The position numbers and the translations under genes are program-made. Shown in pieces: positions 33,860 to 42,717 of a stretch of 64,000 nucleotides of DNA. Source of the stretch: Planctomycetota bacterium (GTDB lineage: Bacteria; Planctomycetota; UBA8742; UBA2392); the NCBI GenBank assembly GCA_020425605.1, contig JAGQRH010000009.1:61031-125030 (forward strand), written 5' to 3'. Positions within the stretch are counted from its first letter, which is position 1; every line of letters begins with the position of its first letter. A model generated the notes under the pieces. That model had not been told where the DNA came from and did not search any database. It saw only the letters and a program-made list of their open reading frames with translations.

Positions 33860-34766
33860 TTTCAGCGTCAAGCTCGGGCCCCTCGAGTTGTCATCGCCCC
33901 TGATGACTGCCAGCGGTTGCAGCGGCTACGGCAAAGAGCTGGACCGCTATCACGACCTTTCCTGTTACGGCGCGCTGGTCGGCAAGAGCATCAGCCGTAA
34001 GCCGCGCCTCGGCAATGACTACCCGCGCACGGCCGAAACCGCTGCAGGCATGATCAACGCGATCGGGCTGCAGAATGAAGGCTTTGAAGCGTTCGTGAAG
34101 AACACGCTGCCGAAGATGCGCAGCTTCGGGCCGAAGGCGGTTGTGAATGTTGTCGGCCACGACTTCGACGAATACGTCTGGTTGTGTGAGCGCTTTGACA
34201 ATGAGGAGGGCATCGCCGCGCTGGAGCTGAATCTGAGTTGCCCGAACGTAGCGGAAGGCCTCCAGTTCAGCAGCGAGCCGGGCCCCTGCGAAAGGCTCGT
34301 CGCGGCCTGCCGCGAGAAGACCAAGCTTCCGATCATCGCCAAGCTTTCACCGAATGTGGCCAACATTGCCGGCATTGCCAAGGCCGCCGAGGCCGGTGGC
34401 GCCGACGCAGTCAGCGCGATCAACACGCTTGTCGGCATGGCAGTCAACTGGCGCAAGAAAGAGCCGCTGGTGGCAAACTACACCGGTGGTCTCAGCGGCC
34501 CGGCCGTGAAGCCGGTCGCGCTGCGTTGCGTTTGGCAGGCGGCGAATGCCGTGAAGATTCCGGTGATCGCAATCGGCGGCATCAGCAACGCCGACGACGT
34601 GCTTGAGTTCATGGTTGCCGGTGCAAGCGCTGTTCAGCTCGGGACAATCCTGTTCGTAGAGCCCGACGCAGGTCAGACAATCTACGCCGGTCTGAAAGAG
34701 CGTCTGCTCGATGCGGGCGTCAAGCGCATCTCAGACATCGTCGGCACCCTCAAGCCCCGCGGTTAA
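33849..34766 (+). CDS. pyrD: Dihydroorotate dehydrogenase, class 1B
   Basis: A 305-residue flavoenzyme of pyrimidine synthesis, oxidising dihydroorotate to orotate. The N-terminus (SSPLMTASGCSGYG), the catalytic cysteine in LNLSCPNV, and the FMN-binding GGLSGPAVKP, IAIGGISNADDVLEFMVAGA and GTILFVEP blocks are all there. Class 1B enzymes use NAD with the PyrK subunit; no pyrK lies next to it. It overlaps lspA by 11 bases and is followed by a strong hairpin. Confidence 0.95.
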   Translation: MALDFSVKLGPLELSSPLMTASGCSGYGKELDRYHDLSCYGALVGKSISRKPRLGNDYPRTAETAAGMINAIGLQNEGFEAFVKNTLPKMRSFGPKAVVNVVGHDFDEYVWLCERFDNEEGIAALELNLSCPNVAEGLQFSSEPGPCERLVAACREKTKLPIIAKLSPNVANIAGIAKAAEAGGADAVSAINTLVGMAVNWRKKEPLVANYTGGLSGPAVKPVALRCVWQAANAVKIPVIAIGGISNADDVLEFMVAGASAVQLGTILFVEPDAGQTIYAGLKERLLDAGVKRISDIVGTLKPRG

Positions 34767-34772
34767 ACCAAA

Positions 34773-34806
34773 CCTCGCGAGTGCCCGTAGGGGAACACTC
34801 GCGAGG
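34773..34806. terminator. Strong hairpin between convergent genes
   Basis: Perfect 11-base arms (CCTCGCGAGTG and complement) around a 12-base loop, between the convergent pyrD and surface-protein genes. There is no T-run. It may terminate both directions. Confidence 0.6.
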
Positions 34807-34823
34807 CCGGTTGGTGCGGAAAA

Positions 34824-37800
34824 CTAGGCGCGTGCGCGGCGACGCACGACGGCCAATCCTCCAAGCATCATCAGCAGTGCGAGCGCGATCAGCGAGCTGT
34901 TGCCCGTTGCAACGCAGCCGCCGCTGCTGCCATCTGAGCCGCCGCCATTGCCGCCGGCGCTCGGCGCAGTAGCGCTGCCGACCACACCGAATGTGAAGGG
35001 CGTGGCGGTAGTGGTGTCGTCATGGCTGAAGCTGACGGTTGCGCCGAACGTGCCTTCAGCGGCCGCCAGGTAGGTGACCGTAAACGTTGTGCTCTGGCCG
35101 GCCGGGACAACGGAGAGCATCCCCGTGGTGTTGACGCTGAACTCGGCGGCGCCCGTGCCGCTGAGGCTCGGGGTACCGACGTTGAGGTCGGCGTTGCCCG
35201 CGTTCTGGACTTCGATGGTCAGTGCGCCGGACGCGGTGCCGACCAGCAGGCTGCCGAAGTTGCGGTTGCCGGATGCGCTTGCACCATTGGCGATGTTACT
35301 GCCGCCTTCGCGGACAACGATCAATGGGACCGGAGCCGGCGTGGTGCCGACACCTGCAACCTGGAAAGTATACGGCGTGCCGATAGAGCCATCGTTGTGC
35401 GAGATTTCGATGTTCGCGGCCTTGCTACCCGCGCTGGTCGGGTCAAAGGCCACGGTGAACTGAGTGTAGTCGGATGGGTAGACGCTGCTGCTGGTCCCGC
35501 TGGTGTTCAACACGAAGTGGCCGGCGTCAGTCCCGGTCAGCACGATGCTGGGGATACTCAGGTTCGCGTTGCCGGCATTGTAGATCACAACGGTCAGGGC
35601 GCCGGTCGGTCCCGCCGACACGAGTTGTGAGCCGAAGTCGCGTCCGCCGGATGCGTTCGAGCCATTGCCGATTGTGGCCCCGCCGACGGTTGACTCATAG
35701 ATTTCGATCGAAGGCGTCGGGGCGGCGCCCACAGCCACACTGAAGCTGAAGTTCGCCGTTCCGCCGTTGCCGTCGTCAGCGCTGAGCGTGAAGGTGTGGG
35801 TCGTGGTGCCCGAGTTGAAGGTACCGCTGGTCGGATACAGAACGTAGCTGGTGGCCTGGGCCGAGCTGCTGAACTCACTTGCCAGGAGTCCTGTTCCGCT
35901 TGCGTTGGTGATGCTTCCTGCAAGGCCGACGCTGTCGTTTTCGGGATCGCTGACTGCGATCGCCAACGACAGGCCGGCGAGTGTGTCGCCGTACGCGACA
36001 TTGATGGTGCTGCCGTTTGCGACGGTGCTGCCGCCTGACGTCAGCGCAATCGCCGGCGAGTTGTTCGGCGCGGCACCCACGACGATGTCGAACGAGAACG
36101 GTGTGTTCTCAATGCCGTCTGTTGCCGTCAGCACGAAGTGGTGGTTTGTGGTGCCCTGGTTGAACGTGCCGCTCGTCGGGTCAATCGTATAGCTGACGGC
36201 GGCCGTGGCGTGTGTGAACTCTGCCGGCACAAGGCCCTGCGTTGTGAGATTGCTGATCTGTGCGCTGACACTGACGGTGCCACCGTTCGGATCGTCAATC
36301 GTGAAGTGCATGTTCAGGCTGGCGAGTGTGGTGCCATAGGAGACGTTGAGAGTGCCGCCGTTGGCGAGGGTCGAGCCGTTGGCTGTAGCGCTGATTGTCG
36401 GGGGATTGCTGCCGTTGATGCAGATGCGATCGGGCATTCCAACGTCGAGGTCGCCGTCGCCGTCAACGTCCGCAAACGCCATCGAGTGGGACGTGCCGAC
36501 GAGGTTGATGCTGCCGCTGAACTGGCCGTTGCCCGGGTTCGTGCGGACGTAGCTGGTACCGGACTCAAAGCCGATGCCGAGGTCAAGGTCGCCGTCGCCG
36601 TCGATGTCGCCGGCTTCCAGCGCGTACGGAACGTCCGAGGCGGAGAAGACCAGCGGCGAGCCGTAGGCGCCCGAGCCGTTGTTGAAGTAGACGGAAACGC
36701 GATTGGACGTGCCGTAGGCCGACTGACCAAGGTGGCCGAGCGCTACGTCTACCCAGCCGTCGCCGTTGAAGTCGCCGGTGGCCATCGATACCGCGATTGC
36801 GGCAGCGCCGAGGTCGACGCGGCTGGTGTAATAGAAGTTGCCCGCACCGTCGTTGAGGTAGTAGTAGGACTGGACCGGGCCGAAGCCGAAGTTGCCGGTG
36901 AATACGTCAAGGTCGCCATCGTTGTCGATGTCAGCCAGGCGGATCGCCCAGCTGTTGTCGGAAACCTCTGCTGTGCTGCCCGCGACAAAGAGGAAGGCAC
37001 GACGGGTGAAGTTGCCGCTTCCGTCGTTGATGTAGATGTCGTTGGGGATGTCGGACACGGCGCCATTGGCCACCACGAAGTCGACATCGCCATCGCCGTC
37101 GATGTCGCCGGCGTCCACATCGATCGAGTATTCGCTGCCGGTACCGAAGTTCGTCACGTTCGCGAATCCGGCGTTGCCATCGTTGAGGTAGATCAGGTTC
37201 TGGCCGGACCACTGGCCCGTCGAGGTAGCCATGGGCGAGCTGACCATGATGATGTCCAGGTCGCCGTCGCTCTCGACGTCTGCCAGCGCGCAGTGATAGC
37301 TGCCGTAGTAATTGCTGCTGAGAAGCGTAGCGTTGAACACGCCTGCGCCGTTGTTGATCAGGATGTAGGACTGGCCGTTGTCGATTGCGACCATGTCCAG
37401 GTCGCCGTCGCCGTCGAGGTCGCCGAATTCTGCGTCCCAGCCGCTGGCAACACCGGTCGCCTGCACGGCGCTGGTGAAGACAGTTGGTCCCTGCGAGGCT
37501 GCGGCGCGGAAGCGCCAGTTGTAGCCATTGGCCAGTGCCGCTCCGCCCGAGGCCTGAAGCCCGGTCGTCAGCGTGCCCTCGATCTCTTCGCCGGGCAGCA
37601 GGTCCGTGGTCGGGTTAAAGGTAAGGCTGGTGGTTCCACCCCCGCTGAGACTGCCGGTAAGCCAGCCGCGCAGGTTGCTCCGCACGCGGAAGTCGTCCGC
37701 ACCGGGCGCAGCCATCGCGGTCGAGAAGCCGGCCGTCAGGTTGCTGGAATTGGTCGCGTCAGTGTCGTGGCGCGCCGGGGTAACCGATGTGACAGTTGGC

Positions 37801-37865
37801 TGGGCCGCTACCGTAGCGGCCGTCAGGGTAATCAAGGCAATCAGGCAATGGATTCGGCTGAACAT
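34824..37865 (-). CDS. Large exported FG-GAP / choice-of-anchor D surface protein with CTERM-like tail
   Basis: A 1013-residue secreted protein. The signal peptide is MFSRIHCLIALITLTAATVAA, with GGAGGAG well spaced before the ATG. In order: an Ig-like domain (residues about 20-125), about eight FG-GAP/VCBS repeats marked by DxDGDGDLD motifs (130-500), two cadherin-like segments (510-720), and two choice-of-anchor-D type beta domains (720-950). The end is Gly/Ser-rich, then GGCVATG, a hydrophobic helix and RRRARA: a tripartite C-terminal sorting signal with a conserved cysteine, comparable in layout to MYXO-CTERM. It is probably exported, cleaved and anchored at the cell surface. The acidic repeats would bind calcium. 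Confidence 0.88.
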   Translation of the reverse strand: MFSRIHCLIALITLTAATVAAQPTVTSVTPARHDTDATNSSNLTAGFSTAMAAPGADDFRVRSNLRGWLTGSLSGGGTTSLTFNPTTDLLPGEEIEGTLTTGLQASGGAALANGYNWRFRAAASQGPTVFTSAVQATGVASGWDAEFGDLDGDGDLDMVAIDNGQSYILINNGAGVFNATLLSSNYYGSYHCALADVESDGDLDIIMVSSPMATSTGQWSGQNLIYLNDGNAGFANVTNFGTGSEYSIDVDAGDIDGDGDVDFVVANGAVSDIPNDIYINDGSGNFTRRAFLFVAGSTAEVSDNSWAIRLADIDNDGDLDVFTGNFGFGPVQSYYYLNDGAGNFYYTSRVDLGAAAIAVSMATGDFNGDGWVDVALGHLGQSAYGTSNRVSVYFNNGSGAYGSPLVFSASDVPYALEAGDIDGDGDLDLGIGFESGTSYVRTNPGNGQFSGSINLVGTSHSMAFADVDGDGDLDVGMPDRICINGSNPPTISATANGSTLANGGTLNVSYGTTLASLNMHFTIDDPNGGTVSVSAQISNLTTQGLVPAEFTHATAAVSYTIDPTSGTFNQGTTNHHFVLTATDGIENTPFSFDIVVGAAPNNSPAIALTSGGSTVANGSTINVAYGDTLAGLSLAIAVSDPENDSVGLAGSITNASGTGLLASEFSSSAQATSYVLYPTSGTFNSGTTTHTFTLSADDGNGGTANFSFSVAVGAAPTPSIEIYESTVGGATIGNGSNASGGRDFGSQLVSAGPTGALTVVIYNAGNANLSIPSIVLTGTDAGHFVLNTSGTSSSVYPSDYTQFTVAFDPTSAGSKAANIEISHNDGSIGTPYTFQVAGVGTTPAPVPLIVVREGGSNIANGASASGNRNFGSLLVGTASGALTIEVQNAGNADLNVGTPSLSGTGAAEFSVNTTGMLSVVPAGQSTTFTVTYLAAAEGTFGATVSFSHDDTTTATPFTFGVVGSATAPSAGGNGGGSDGSSGGCVATGNSSLIALALLMMLGGLAVVRRRARA

Positions 37866-38001
37866 GCTCACTCCTCCGTAGGAAATCGACATGGGCATGG
37901 TGTACCTGAATAGTGATAGAATCGGAAAAGTGTTGGTTGAATAATGTCCCGCAAGTGGTACAAGTGTTTTCCGGCAACCGAATCAGGGACAGGAGCCCGC
38001 C

Positions 38002-39492
38002 ATGAATACCGCAGTTGACCGCAACGTCGAACGTGCTGAAGCCATCCAGAAGCGCGTAGCAGAGCTGGCTGAGACGCACTCGCAGGCAGACATCTCCCGC
38101 AAGACTGAGTTCTCGCGCAACAATGTCAGCCGCTACGTCAACGGAACGCGCATGCCGCTGGAGTTCGGCGCGGCACTGGTTGAGGGCCTGGGCATAAACC
38201 CCGCGTGGCTGCTGACCGGGGAAGGCACGCCGTACCTTTCAGACATCAGCACCGGTACTGAAAACATGGCGGGTGACCTGCTTGCGCTGGTGGATGCGAT
38301 GGCGGCGGTCAATCGAATGCGCCTGGGCTCATTGACCGGCAAGCATCACCTGGGAGTGCTGCGCGAACTGAGCCAGACGCTGAAGAGCCATGAAGATCTG
38401 CGAGGCAAGCTCAACGCGCACAGCCGAAAGATTTTTCTCAAGCTGATTGAGGATGTCCGTGATGCGCTCAAGCGTCGCGACCTCAACCGTGCCGAGACCC
38501 TGATGCAGGCCCTGGAGCAGGTTTCACGCCTGACAGACGACCCGTTCCTGCGTGCACAGTATGAGGGCGCGCAGTCGCACTTCCACCACTACAACAACGA
38601 CGCCGAGGCTGCCCTGCCGCATCAGCGCGCAGTGTTCGCTTCGTTCCTAGTGCACCACTCGCGCTTCGACGACTGGATGAAGCCGGAGGCACACAACTAC
38701 GTCATCGTGCTTGAGCACTGCAATCGATTTGTCGAGGCGCGGCGCGTTGCACGCGCAAGTATTGAGATGTGTGACGGAGACCACCCGCAGCTGCAGCATG
38801 TCGCAGCCACCCTGGATATCGAACTTGGCGACCTGCAGCGTGGGCTGAACGATCTGCGTCGCCTGATTCCCCTCGTGGATGAACGCTACGGCTACAACCT
38901 GCAACAGTCCCTGGCGCGCGGACAGGTGCTGGAAGGCTCCATGACGATGCCGCAGGCCATCACCTTCGGCGGCGACCTGCCCGCCAAGTGGGGACGCCTT
39001 GCGGGTACGGCCGTCGCGCTTGAGCGCGAGGCGGACATTGAGCTGCTGTTGAAGCAAGGTGTAGGAACCGGCGGCGGCAAGGTCAGCCCCGAGAACGCCC
39101 TGGCAGTACACCTTTCATGCCTGCTCGAGGTGATCCGCGAAGGCGGGGGCACGGCGGCGCAGAGACTGCTGGTACACCTGGAAAACACCACGCAGAAGCA
39201 GGACGACGTATCCCGCTTCCGTGAGCAGTGCATGGTTACGCAGCTGTTTCGCCTTGGCAAGCAGCGCAAGCAGGCGCTGAAGCACCTCCGGGTTGCGGCC
39301 GAGACGCTGGCGGGATTGGAAGAGGGAATCCTGCCACCCGTCGAATACCGAGTTCTGCACGCCCGAAACGTGCTGGCACTCGTAGCCGCTGATGAGAAGG
39401 ACGCTGACTTGCAGGCTCTGCGAAGCGCCATGCAGGGCTTCGTGCAGGAATACCTCGGCCGAGGCTACCACAGCCTGAAAGGACTGGCTTAG
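38002..39492 (+). CDS. XRE-type regulator with large helical C-terminal domain
   Basis: A 496-residue protein. The N-terminal 75 residues are an XRE-like helix-turn-helix (HSQADISRKTEFSRNNVSRY, VNGTRMPLEFGAALVEGL, INPAWLLTGEGTPYL). The rest is alpha-helical without a firm family (TPR-like pairs such as LKRRDLNRAETLMQALEQV). AGGAG precedes the ATG. It is divergent from the surface protein; the 136-base gap holds repeated AAGTGTT words that could be operators. Probably a transcription factor that senses something through its helical domain. Confidence 0.8.
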   Translation: MNTAVDRNVERAEAIQKRVAELAETHSQADISRKTEFSRNNVSRYVNGTRMPLEFGAALVEGLGINPAWLLTGEGTPYLSDISTGTENMAGDLLALVDAMAAVNRMRLGSLTGKHHLGVLRELSQTLKSHEDLRGKLNAHSRKIFLKLIEDVRDALKRRDLNRAETLMQALEQVSRLTDDPFLRAQYEGAQSHFHHYNNDAEAALPHQRAVFASFLVHHSRFDDWMKPEAHNYVIVLEHCNRFVEARRVARASIEMCDGDHPQLQHVAATLDIELGDLQRGLNDLRRLIPLVDERYGYNLQQSLARGQVLEGSMTMPQAITFGGDLPAKWGRLAGTAVALEREADIELLLKQGVGTGGGKVSPENALAVHLSCLLEVIREGGGTAAQRLLVHLENTTQKQDDVSRFREQCMVTQLFRLGKQRKQALKHLRVAAETLAGLEEGILPPVEYRVLHARNVLALVAADEKDADLQALRSAMQGFVQEYLGRGYHSLKGLA

Positions 39493-39565
39493 CGCCCGTG
39501 TTTTGTAAGATGAACTGTAGCTCTGGACCCGTTTATACCTCTTCGGCCGATCACAGGAGCAGGAC

Positions 39566-40024
39566 ATGAAACGCGTAGCGCTGGTACTCCACGAGAACGG
39601 AAACGTTGCACCGGTTGATGACGCCGCCAAGCACTTTGAGCGGGTAGATATCTACGAGATCGCCGAATCCACGACGGAGAAGCTGGAACTCGAATTCGAC
39701 CCGAAAGCGGCGGACTTTGACCTTGCTGAAGCACTGGCACTGGAGAAAGTCACCGACGTGATCGGTCAGCACTTTGAGCAGGGCTGCTTTGACAAACTGA
39801 AGGCTCGCGGTGTGCACATGTGGCTCGAGGCGCCAGAGGTCAAGTCCGGCATCGCGCTGGAAGCCTGGGCAGACAAGCATCTTCCCGAGGCACAGGTTGG
39901 CGCGCACGCGGTTCACGGCCCGGAGGGCGGTGCTCGCATCCGCGAGCACCATGTCCACGCTCGTCATATCGGCCGCACATCGTCACAGGGTATGCAGCCT
40001 CCTGCTCACGGCCCGTCCGTCTAG
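39566..40024 (+). CDS. NifX/NifB-like dinitrogenase-cofactor domain protein (tentative)
   Basis: A 152-residue protein. The start (MKRVALVLHENGNVAPVDDAAKHFERVDIYEI) and the middle (VIGQHFEQGCFDKLKARGVHMWL) match the order of the NifX/NifB C-terminal (Fe-Mo cofactor) domain: an initial beta strand, a HFxRx site and the G-x-x-L-K-x-x-G-[VI] turn. The tail is His-rich (REHHVHARH), plausible for metal binding. It has AGGAGCAG before the ATG. No nitrogenase gene is nearby, and such domains are widespread outside nitrogen fixation. Confidence 0.5.
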   Translation: MKRVALVLHENGNVAPVDDAAKHFERVDIYEIAESTTEKLELEFDPKAADFDLAEALALEKVTDVIGQHFEQGCFDKLKARGVHMWLEAPEVKSGIALEAWADKHLPEAQVGAHAVHGPEGGARIREHHVHARHIGRTSSQGMQPPAHGPSV

Positions 40025-40030
40025 CGCGGG

Positions 40031-40876
40031 CTACTTCAGATCCAGCTTGGGCAGTTTGCTGTGCAGGGCTTTGATTGCGTCGTCGTGGAGTACGCCGTTG
40101 CTGCAGACGACGTTGCCGGAGTAAATCGTGGGCTCGCCGTCAAAATCGGTGAGCTTGCCTCCGGCTTCGGCCAGCATGGCCGCAAATGGGGCGATGTCCC
40201 ATTCCTTGATCTTGGGCTCGAAGCTGATGTCCATGCGCCCCGTCACGACCAGCAGGTGACCCCAGCAGTGGCCGAAGCCTCGGTCCTTGCGTGTGGCGTT
40301 GCGCAGCTTCAGGAATTCGCCCACACGGCCGCTGCGGTGGAACGCACCCTGGCCCGTGGTGGTAATCATTGCTTCCTTGAGTTCGCTGCAGGGGCTGACT
40401 TGCGCGCGGATGGCCCGCTCCTTCAAGGTCTCAATGTCATAGGCGTGGGTCGTGTCCTGCACCCACCAGCAGCCCTGGCCCTTGGTCGCCCAGGCGATCT
40501 CGCGCTGGGCCGGCATGAAGCAGATACCGCCAACCAGCTCGTCTTTGTACTCCAGCCCGACCAGCGTGCCGAAGATCGGCAGCTTGCGGATGAAGGCCTC
40601 GGTCCCGTCCAGCGGGTCGATGATCCACTTGAAGCCGCTGGTGCCGTGCTCGTCTTCGTGTTCTTCGCCGACGATTGCGTCGTCGGGAAACACGGCGCCG
40701 ATGCGCTCGCGCAGGATTTTCTCAGCGCGCTCGTCCGCCTGCGTCACCGGGCTGCCGTCGCCTTTCCAGACGACGTCGATCGCCATGTCGAAGTAATACT
40801 CCGCGATGGCCTTGCCCGCGTCGAACGTGGCGTCGAGCCCCAGCGACAGTCGTGATGCGATTGCCTTGTCAGTCAT
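40031..40876 (-). CDS. hisN: Inositol-monophosphatase-family enzyme, probably histidinol-phosphatase
   Basis: A 281-residue Mg2+/Li+-dependent phosphatase. The metal site is complete: GEEHEDE, WIIDPLDGTEAF and WDIAPF. The overall pattern (KGDGSPVTQADERAEKILRERI, FGTLVGLEYKDELVGGICFMP) resembles the HisN group that dephosphorylates histidinol phosphate rather than general inositol phosphatases. The symbol is therefore a best guess. The ATG is preceded by TATCTT at six bases. It is convergent with the NifX-like gene. No other his gene is in the window. Confidence 0.82.
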   Translation of the reverse strand: MTDKAIASRLSLGLDATFDAGKAIAEYYFDMAIDVVWKGDGSPVTQADERAEKILRERIGAVFPDDAIVGEEHEDEHGTSGFKWIIDPLDGTEAFIRKLPIFGTLVGLEYKDELVGGICFMPAQREIAWATKGQGCWWVQDTTHAYDIETLKERAIRAQVSPCSELKEAMITTTGQGAFHRSGRVGEFLKLRNATRKDRGFGHCWGHLLVVTGRMDISFEPKIKEWDIAPFAAMLAEAGGKLTDFDGEPTIYSGNVVCSNGVLHDDAIKALHSKLPKLDLK

Positions 40877-40882
40877 GTCGGC

Positions 40883-40888
40883 AAGATA
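40883..40888 (-). promoter_or_regulatory. -10-like TATCTT, six bases before the phosphatase
   Basis: On the minus strand TATCTT, six bases, ATG. No ribosome-binding site is seen. Confidence 0.45.
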
Positions 40889-41014
40889 TCTGAAAGTTGC
40901 GGGCCCGGCGAGGTGGCAGACTTTTTGCACTGCGCGCGTACGCGAGGCGGCGTATGCTTCGCATTCGCTCGCTTCATGGCCCATTGTGGGCCATCACATT
41001 GGAAAGGAACCACG

Positions 41015-41755
41015 ATGAACCGCAATCAGTTTCTGATCGCCATGGCCGTGATGGGTGTGATGTCGATGGCCGGCAGCTTTCTCGCCGTTTATGTGCTGCA
41101 GAGTGAAAAGCCGCTCAACGCGCAGGAAGGCGAAGCCGCCGGCGTGGTCAAAGCCACGGCGTTCGAGCTGGTCGACAAGGACGGCAAGAGCCGCGCCTCT
41201 CTTTCTATCGGTGACGACAATGGCGTTCAGCTCACGATGCTCGACGACAAGGGCAACGGCCGCCTGCAACTCAACTCGGGCGGCGAGCGCGCCTACCTCG
41301 CGCTGCTGGACCGCAAGGGCAACATGCGCTACCTGGTAGGCCAGGACGACACTTCAACCATGCAGACGTTCAACGATGCCAAGGGCAAGAGCCGGATCCT
41401 GCAGCAGTTTCAGGACGACGGGAACGTGCTGTTCTCATTCGTGAAAGAAGACGGCGAAGCAAGCATGACCCTGCTGGCGGGCAAGGAACAGGCCAGCACG
41501 CTGATCCTCAGCGACCCGACCGGCAAGAACACCGTGACCATGTTCGCCAAGGACGACCAGTCCAGCCTTCAGCTTGAAGCCGGCGGCGGCAACCTCTTGA
41601 ACGCCGTGCTGGGCGACGGGCGCCCGATTTTCGCGCTGACGAAGGACAAGCACCTGCGCCTTCGCGGAATGCTGGGTGACGACGGCACACCTGAGTTCAT
41701 CTTCCTGAACGACAAGAAGGAAGCGATCTGGCGCGCCAACAAGGACGCCAAGTAG
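41015..41755 (+). CDS. Membrane-anchored protein with repeated beta motifs, unknown
   Basis: A 246-residue protein with an N-terminal membrane segment (FLIAMAVMGVMSMAGSFLAVYVL). After it come repeats of roughly 20-25 residues with a D(K/D)xGxxR-type turn (LVDKDGKSRASLSIGDDNG, MLDDKGNGRLQLNSGGE, LLDRKGNMRYLVGQDD, LNDKKEAIWRANKD), predicting a beta-solenoid or beta-sheet stack. No family is firmly recognised. It is preceded by AAAGGAAC as ribosome-binding site and followed by a strong hairpin. Probably extracytoplasmic. Confidence 0.75.
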   Translation: MNRNQFLIAMAVMGVMSMAGSFLAVYVLQSEKPLNAQEGEAAGVVKATAFELVDKDGKSRASLSIGDDNGVQLTMLDDKGNGRLQLNSGGERAYLALLDRKGNMRYLVGQDDTSTMQTFNDAKGKSRILQQFQDDGNVLFSFVKEDGEASMTLLAGKEQASTLILSDPTGKNTVTMFAKDDQSSLQLEAGGGNLLNAVLGDGRPIFALTKDKHLRLRGMLGDDGTPEFIFLNDKKEAIWRANKDAK

Positions 41756-41762
41756 GCGAGCG

Positions 41763-41793
41763 GCGGGCGCGCGGGTATTGCCCGCGCGCCCGC
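41763..41793 (+). terminator. GC-rich hairpin
   Basis: Perfect 13-base arms (GCGGGCGCGCGGG and complement) around TATTG, without a T-run, directly after the stop codon of the solenoid-like gene. Confidence 0.5.
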
Positions 41794-41814
41794 AACCGCC
41801 GCGCGTTCATAGGC

Positions 41815-42228
41815 ATGATCGAGCTGCCGAACATCCGAGTTGCCGATAGCGAGCTGGACTTCAGCTTCGCCCGTAGCGGCGGCCCCGGCGGGCAAAACGT
41901 AAACAAGGTCAGCAGCAAGGTCGTGCTGCACTGGGACGTCACGAATGCGCCGGGCGTGCCCGATGCCGTGAAGCAGCGCTTTCTCAAGACGTTCCGGACG
42001 CGCATCACGGACGCGGGCATCCTGGTGATGGACTGCGATGAAACCCGCAGCCAGCACACCAACCGCGAGCGCGTCGTTGAGCGGCTGAAGGAAATGCTGC
42101 AGCAGGTCGCAAAGCCGCCCAAGCGGCGCATCCCAACCAAGCCGAGCAAGGGCGCAAAGAAAAAGCGCCGCCAGCATCGAGAAAAGCACGCGCAGAAGAA
42201 GCAGTTGCGCAAGAAGATCGACTACTAG
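41815..42228 (+). CDS. arfB: Peptidyl-tRNA hydrolase ArfB (YaeJ-type release factor)
   Basis: A 137-residue ribosome-rescue factor that hydrolyses peptidyl-tRNA on stalled ribosomes. The catalytic GGQ loop is present (RSGGPGGQNVNKV), and the C-terminal basic tail (rich in Lys/Arg, RRQHREKHAQKKQLRKK) that inserts into the empty mRNA channel is complete. Length and domain order match the family. It lacks a stop-codon-recognition domain, so it is not a canonical release factor. The gene stands just before tRNA-Leu. Confidence 0.93.
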   Translation: MIELPNIRVADSELDFSFARSGGPGGQNVNKVSSKVVLHWDVTNAPGVPDAVKQRFLKTFRTRITDAGILVMDCDETRSQHTNRERVVERLKEMLQQVAKPPKRRIPTKPSKGAKKKRRQHREKHAQKKQLRKKIDY

Positions 42229-42263
42229 CACACGCGCAAAAGCGTTGGCACACTCCCAAACAG

Positions 42264-42352
42264 GCCGGGATGGCGGAATTGGCAGACGCGGTGGATTCAA
42301 AATCCACAGTCCTTCAGTGGGCGTGAGGGTTCAAGTCCCTCTCCCGGCACCA
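42264..42352 (+). tRNA. tRNA-Leu, anticodon CAA
   Basis: The acceptor arms GCCGGGA and TCCCGGC pair fully, followed by A and an encoded CCA. The D-loop has GGAATTGGCAGAC, the anticodon loop TTCAAAA reads CAA, and a long variable arm (AGTCCTTCAGTGGGCGT) is typical of Leu. The T-loop GGTTCAAGTC is canonical. It decodes TTG. An inverted repeat begins inside its 3' end. Confidence 0.97.
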
Positions 42353-42397
42353 ACAGGAACGGCCCCGGCATTTTTGTCGGGGCCGTTCCTGTTGGTG
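42348..42397 (+). terminator. Long inverted repeat starting in the tRNA-Leu 3' end
   Basis: 23-base arms (CACCAACAGGAACGGCCCCG and three more bases, with one G-T pair) around TTTT. The left arm includes the last base of the acceptor stem and the CCA end. A very stable hairpin that may stop transcription or protect the precursor; there is no T-run after it. Confidence 0.6.
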
Positions 42398-42403
42398 CTT
42401 GAT

Positions 42404-42652
42404 TCACGGCTGGCGCAGGTCGAGGCCGGTGTCGAACTCGGACGCGGCGCGCGTCAGGTAGCTTGCATCCAGCATGTCCTTGCGTTTGCAAACGGTCAGG
42501 ATCAGCCGCAGCACATCAGACAAGTTCCCGCCAAATCCGCGCTCATGAAGTTCCTGGCCGATTACCTTCAGTTCGTCAATAGTCGAGATCTGCAGGTAGA
42601 CGCCGACCTTCTTCCGGCCGCGCTCCTGTCTGCGTTTTTCTTCAGCAGGCAA
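42404..42652 (-). CDS. Small basic DNA-binding-like protein, TTG start
   Basis: An 82-residue protein. A TTG start is proposed because a consensus GGAGGT lies eight bases upstream on the minus strand, while the in-frame upstream extension (ATG at 42736) has no ribosome-binding site. The N-terminus is very basic (EEKRRQERGRKKV); then a beta strand and helices (VGVYLQISTIDELKVIGQEL, NLSDVLRLILTV) resemble a ribbon-helix-helix repressor. It could control its own promoter region, which has palindromes at 42718 and 42770. Function not proven. Confidence 0.6.
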   Translation of the reverse strand: MPAEEKRRQERGRKKVGVYLQISTIDELKVIGQELHERGFGGNLSDVLRLILTVCKRKDMLDASYLTRAASEFDTGLDLRQP

Positions 42653-42717
42653 CGTATGGCACCTCCGTGTCTTCTGAAAAGCCTTTCCCGAAGTGAGTCT
42701 ACACCACGAACCTACAA

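Noticed and set aside
36138..37913. 591-codon plus-strand frame opposite the surface-protein gene
   Set aside because: A shadow of the GC-rich, repeat-bearing minus-strand gene; it shows no domain, and its repeated valine/glutamate pattern mirrors the FG-GAP repeats.
39566..40024. Nitrogen-fixation gene
   Set aside because: Only a NifX/NifB-like domain is present, and no other nif gene lies in the window; such domains are common outside nitrogen fixation.
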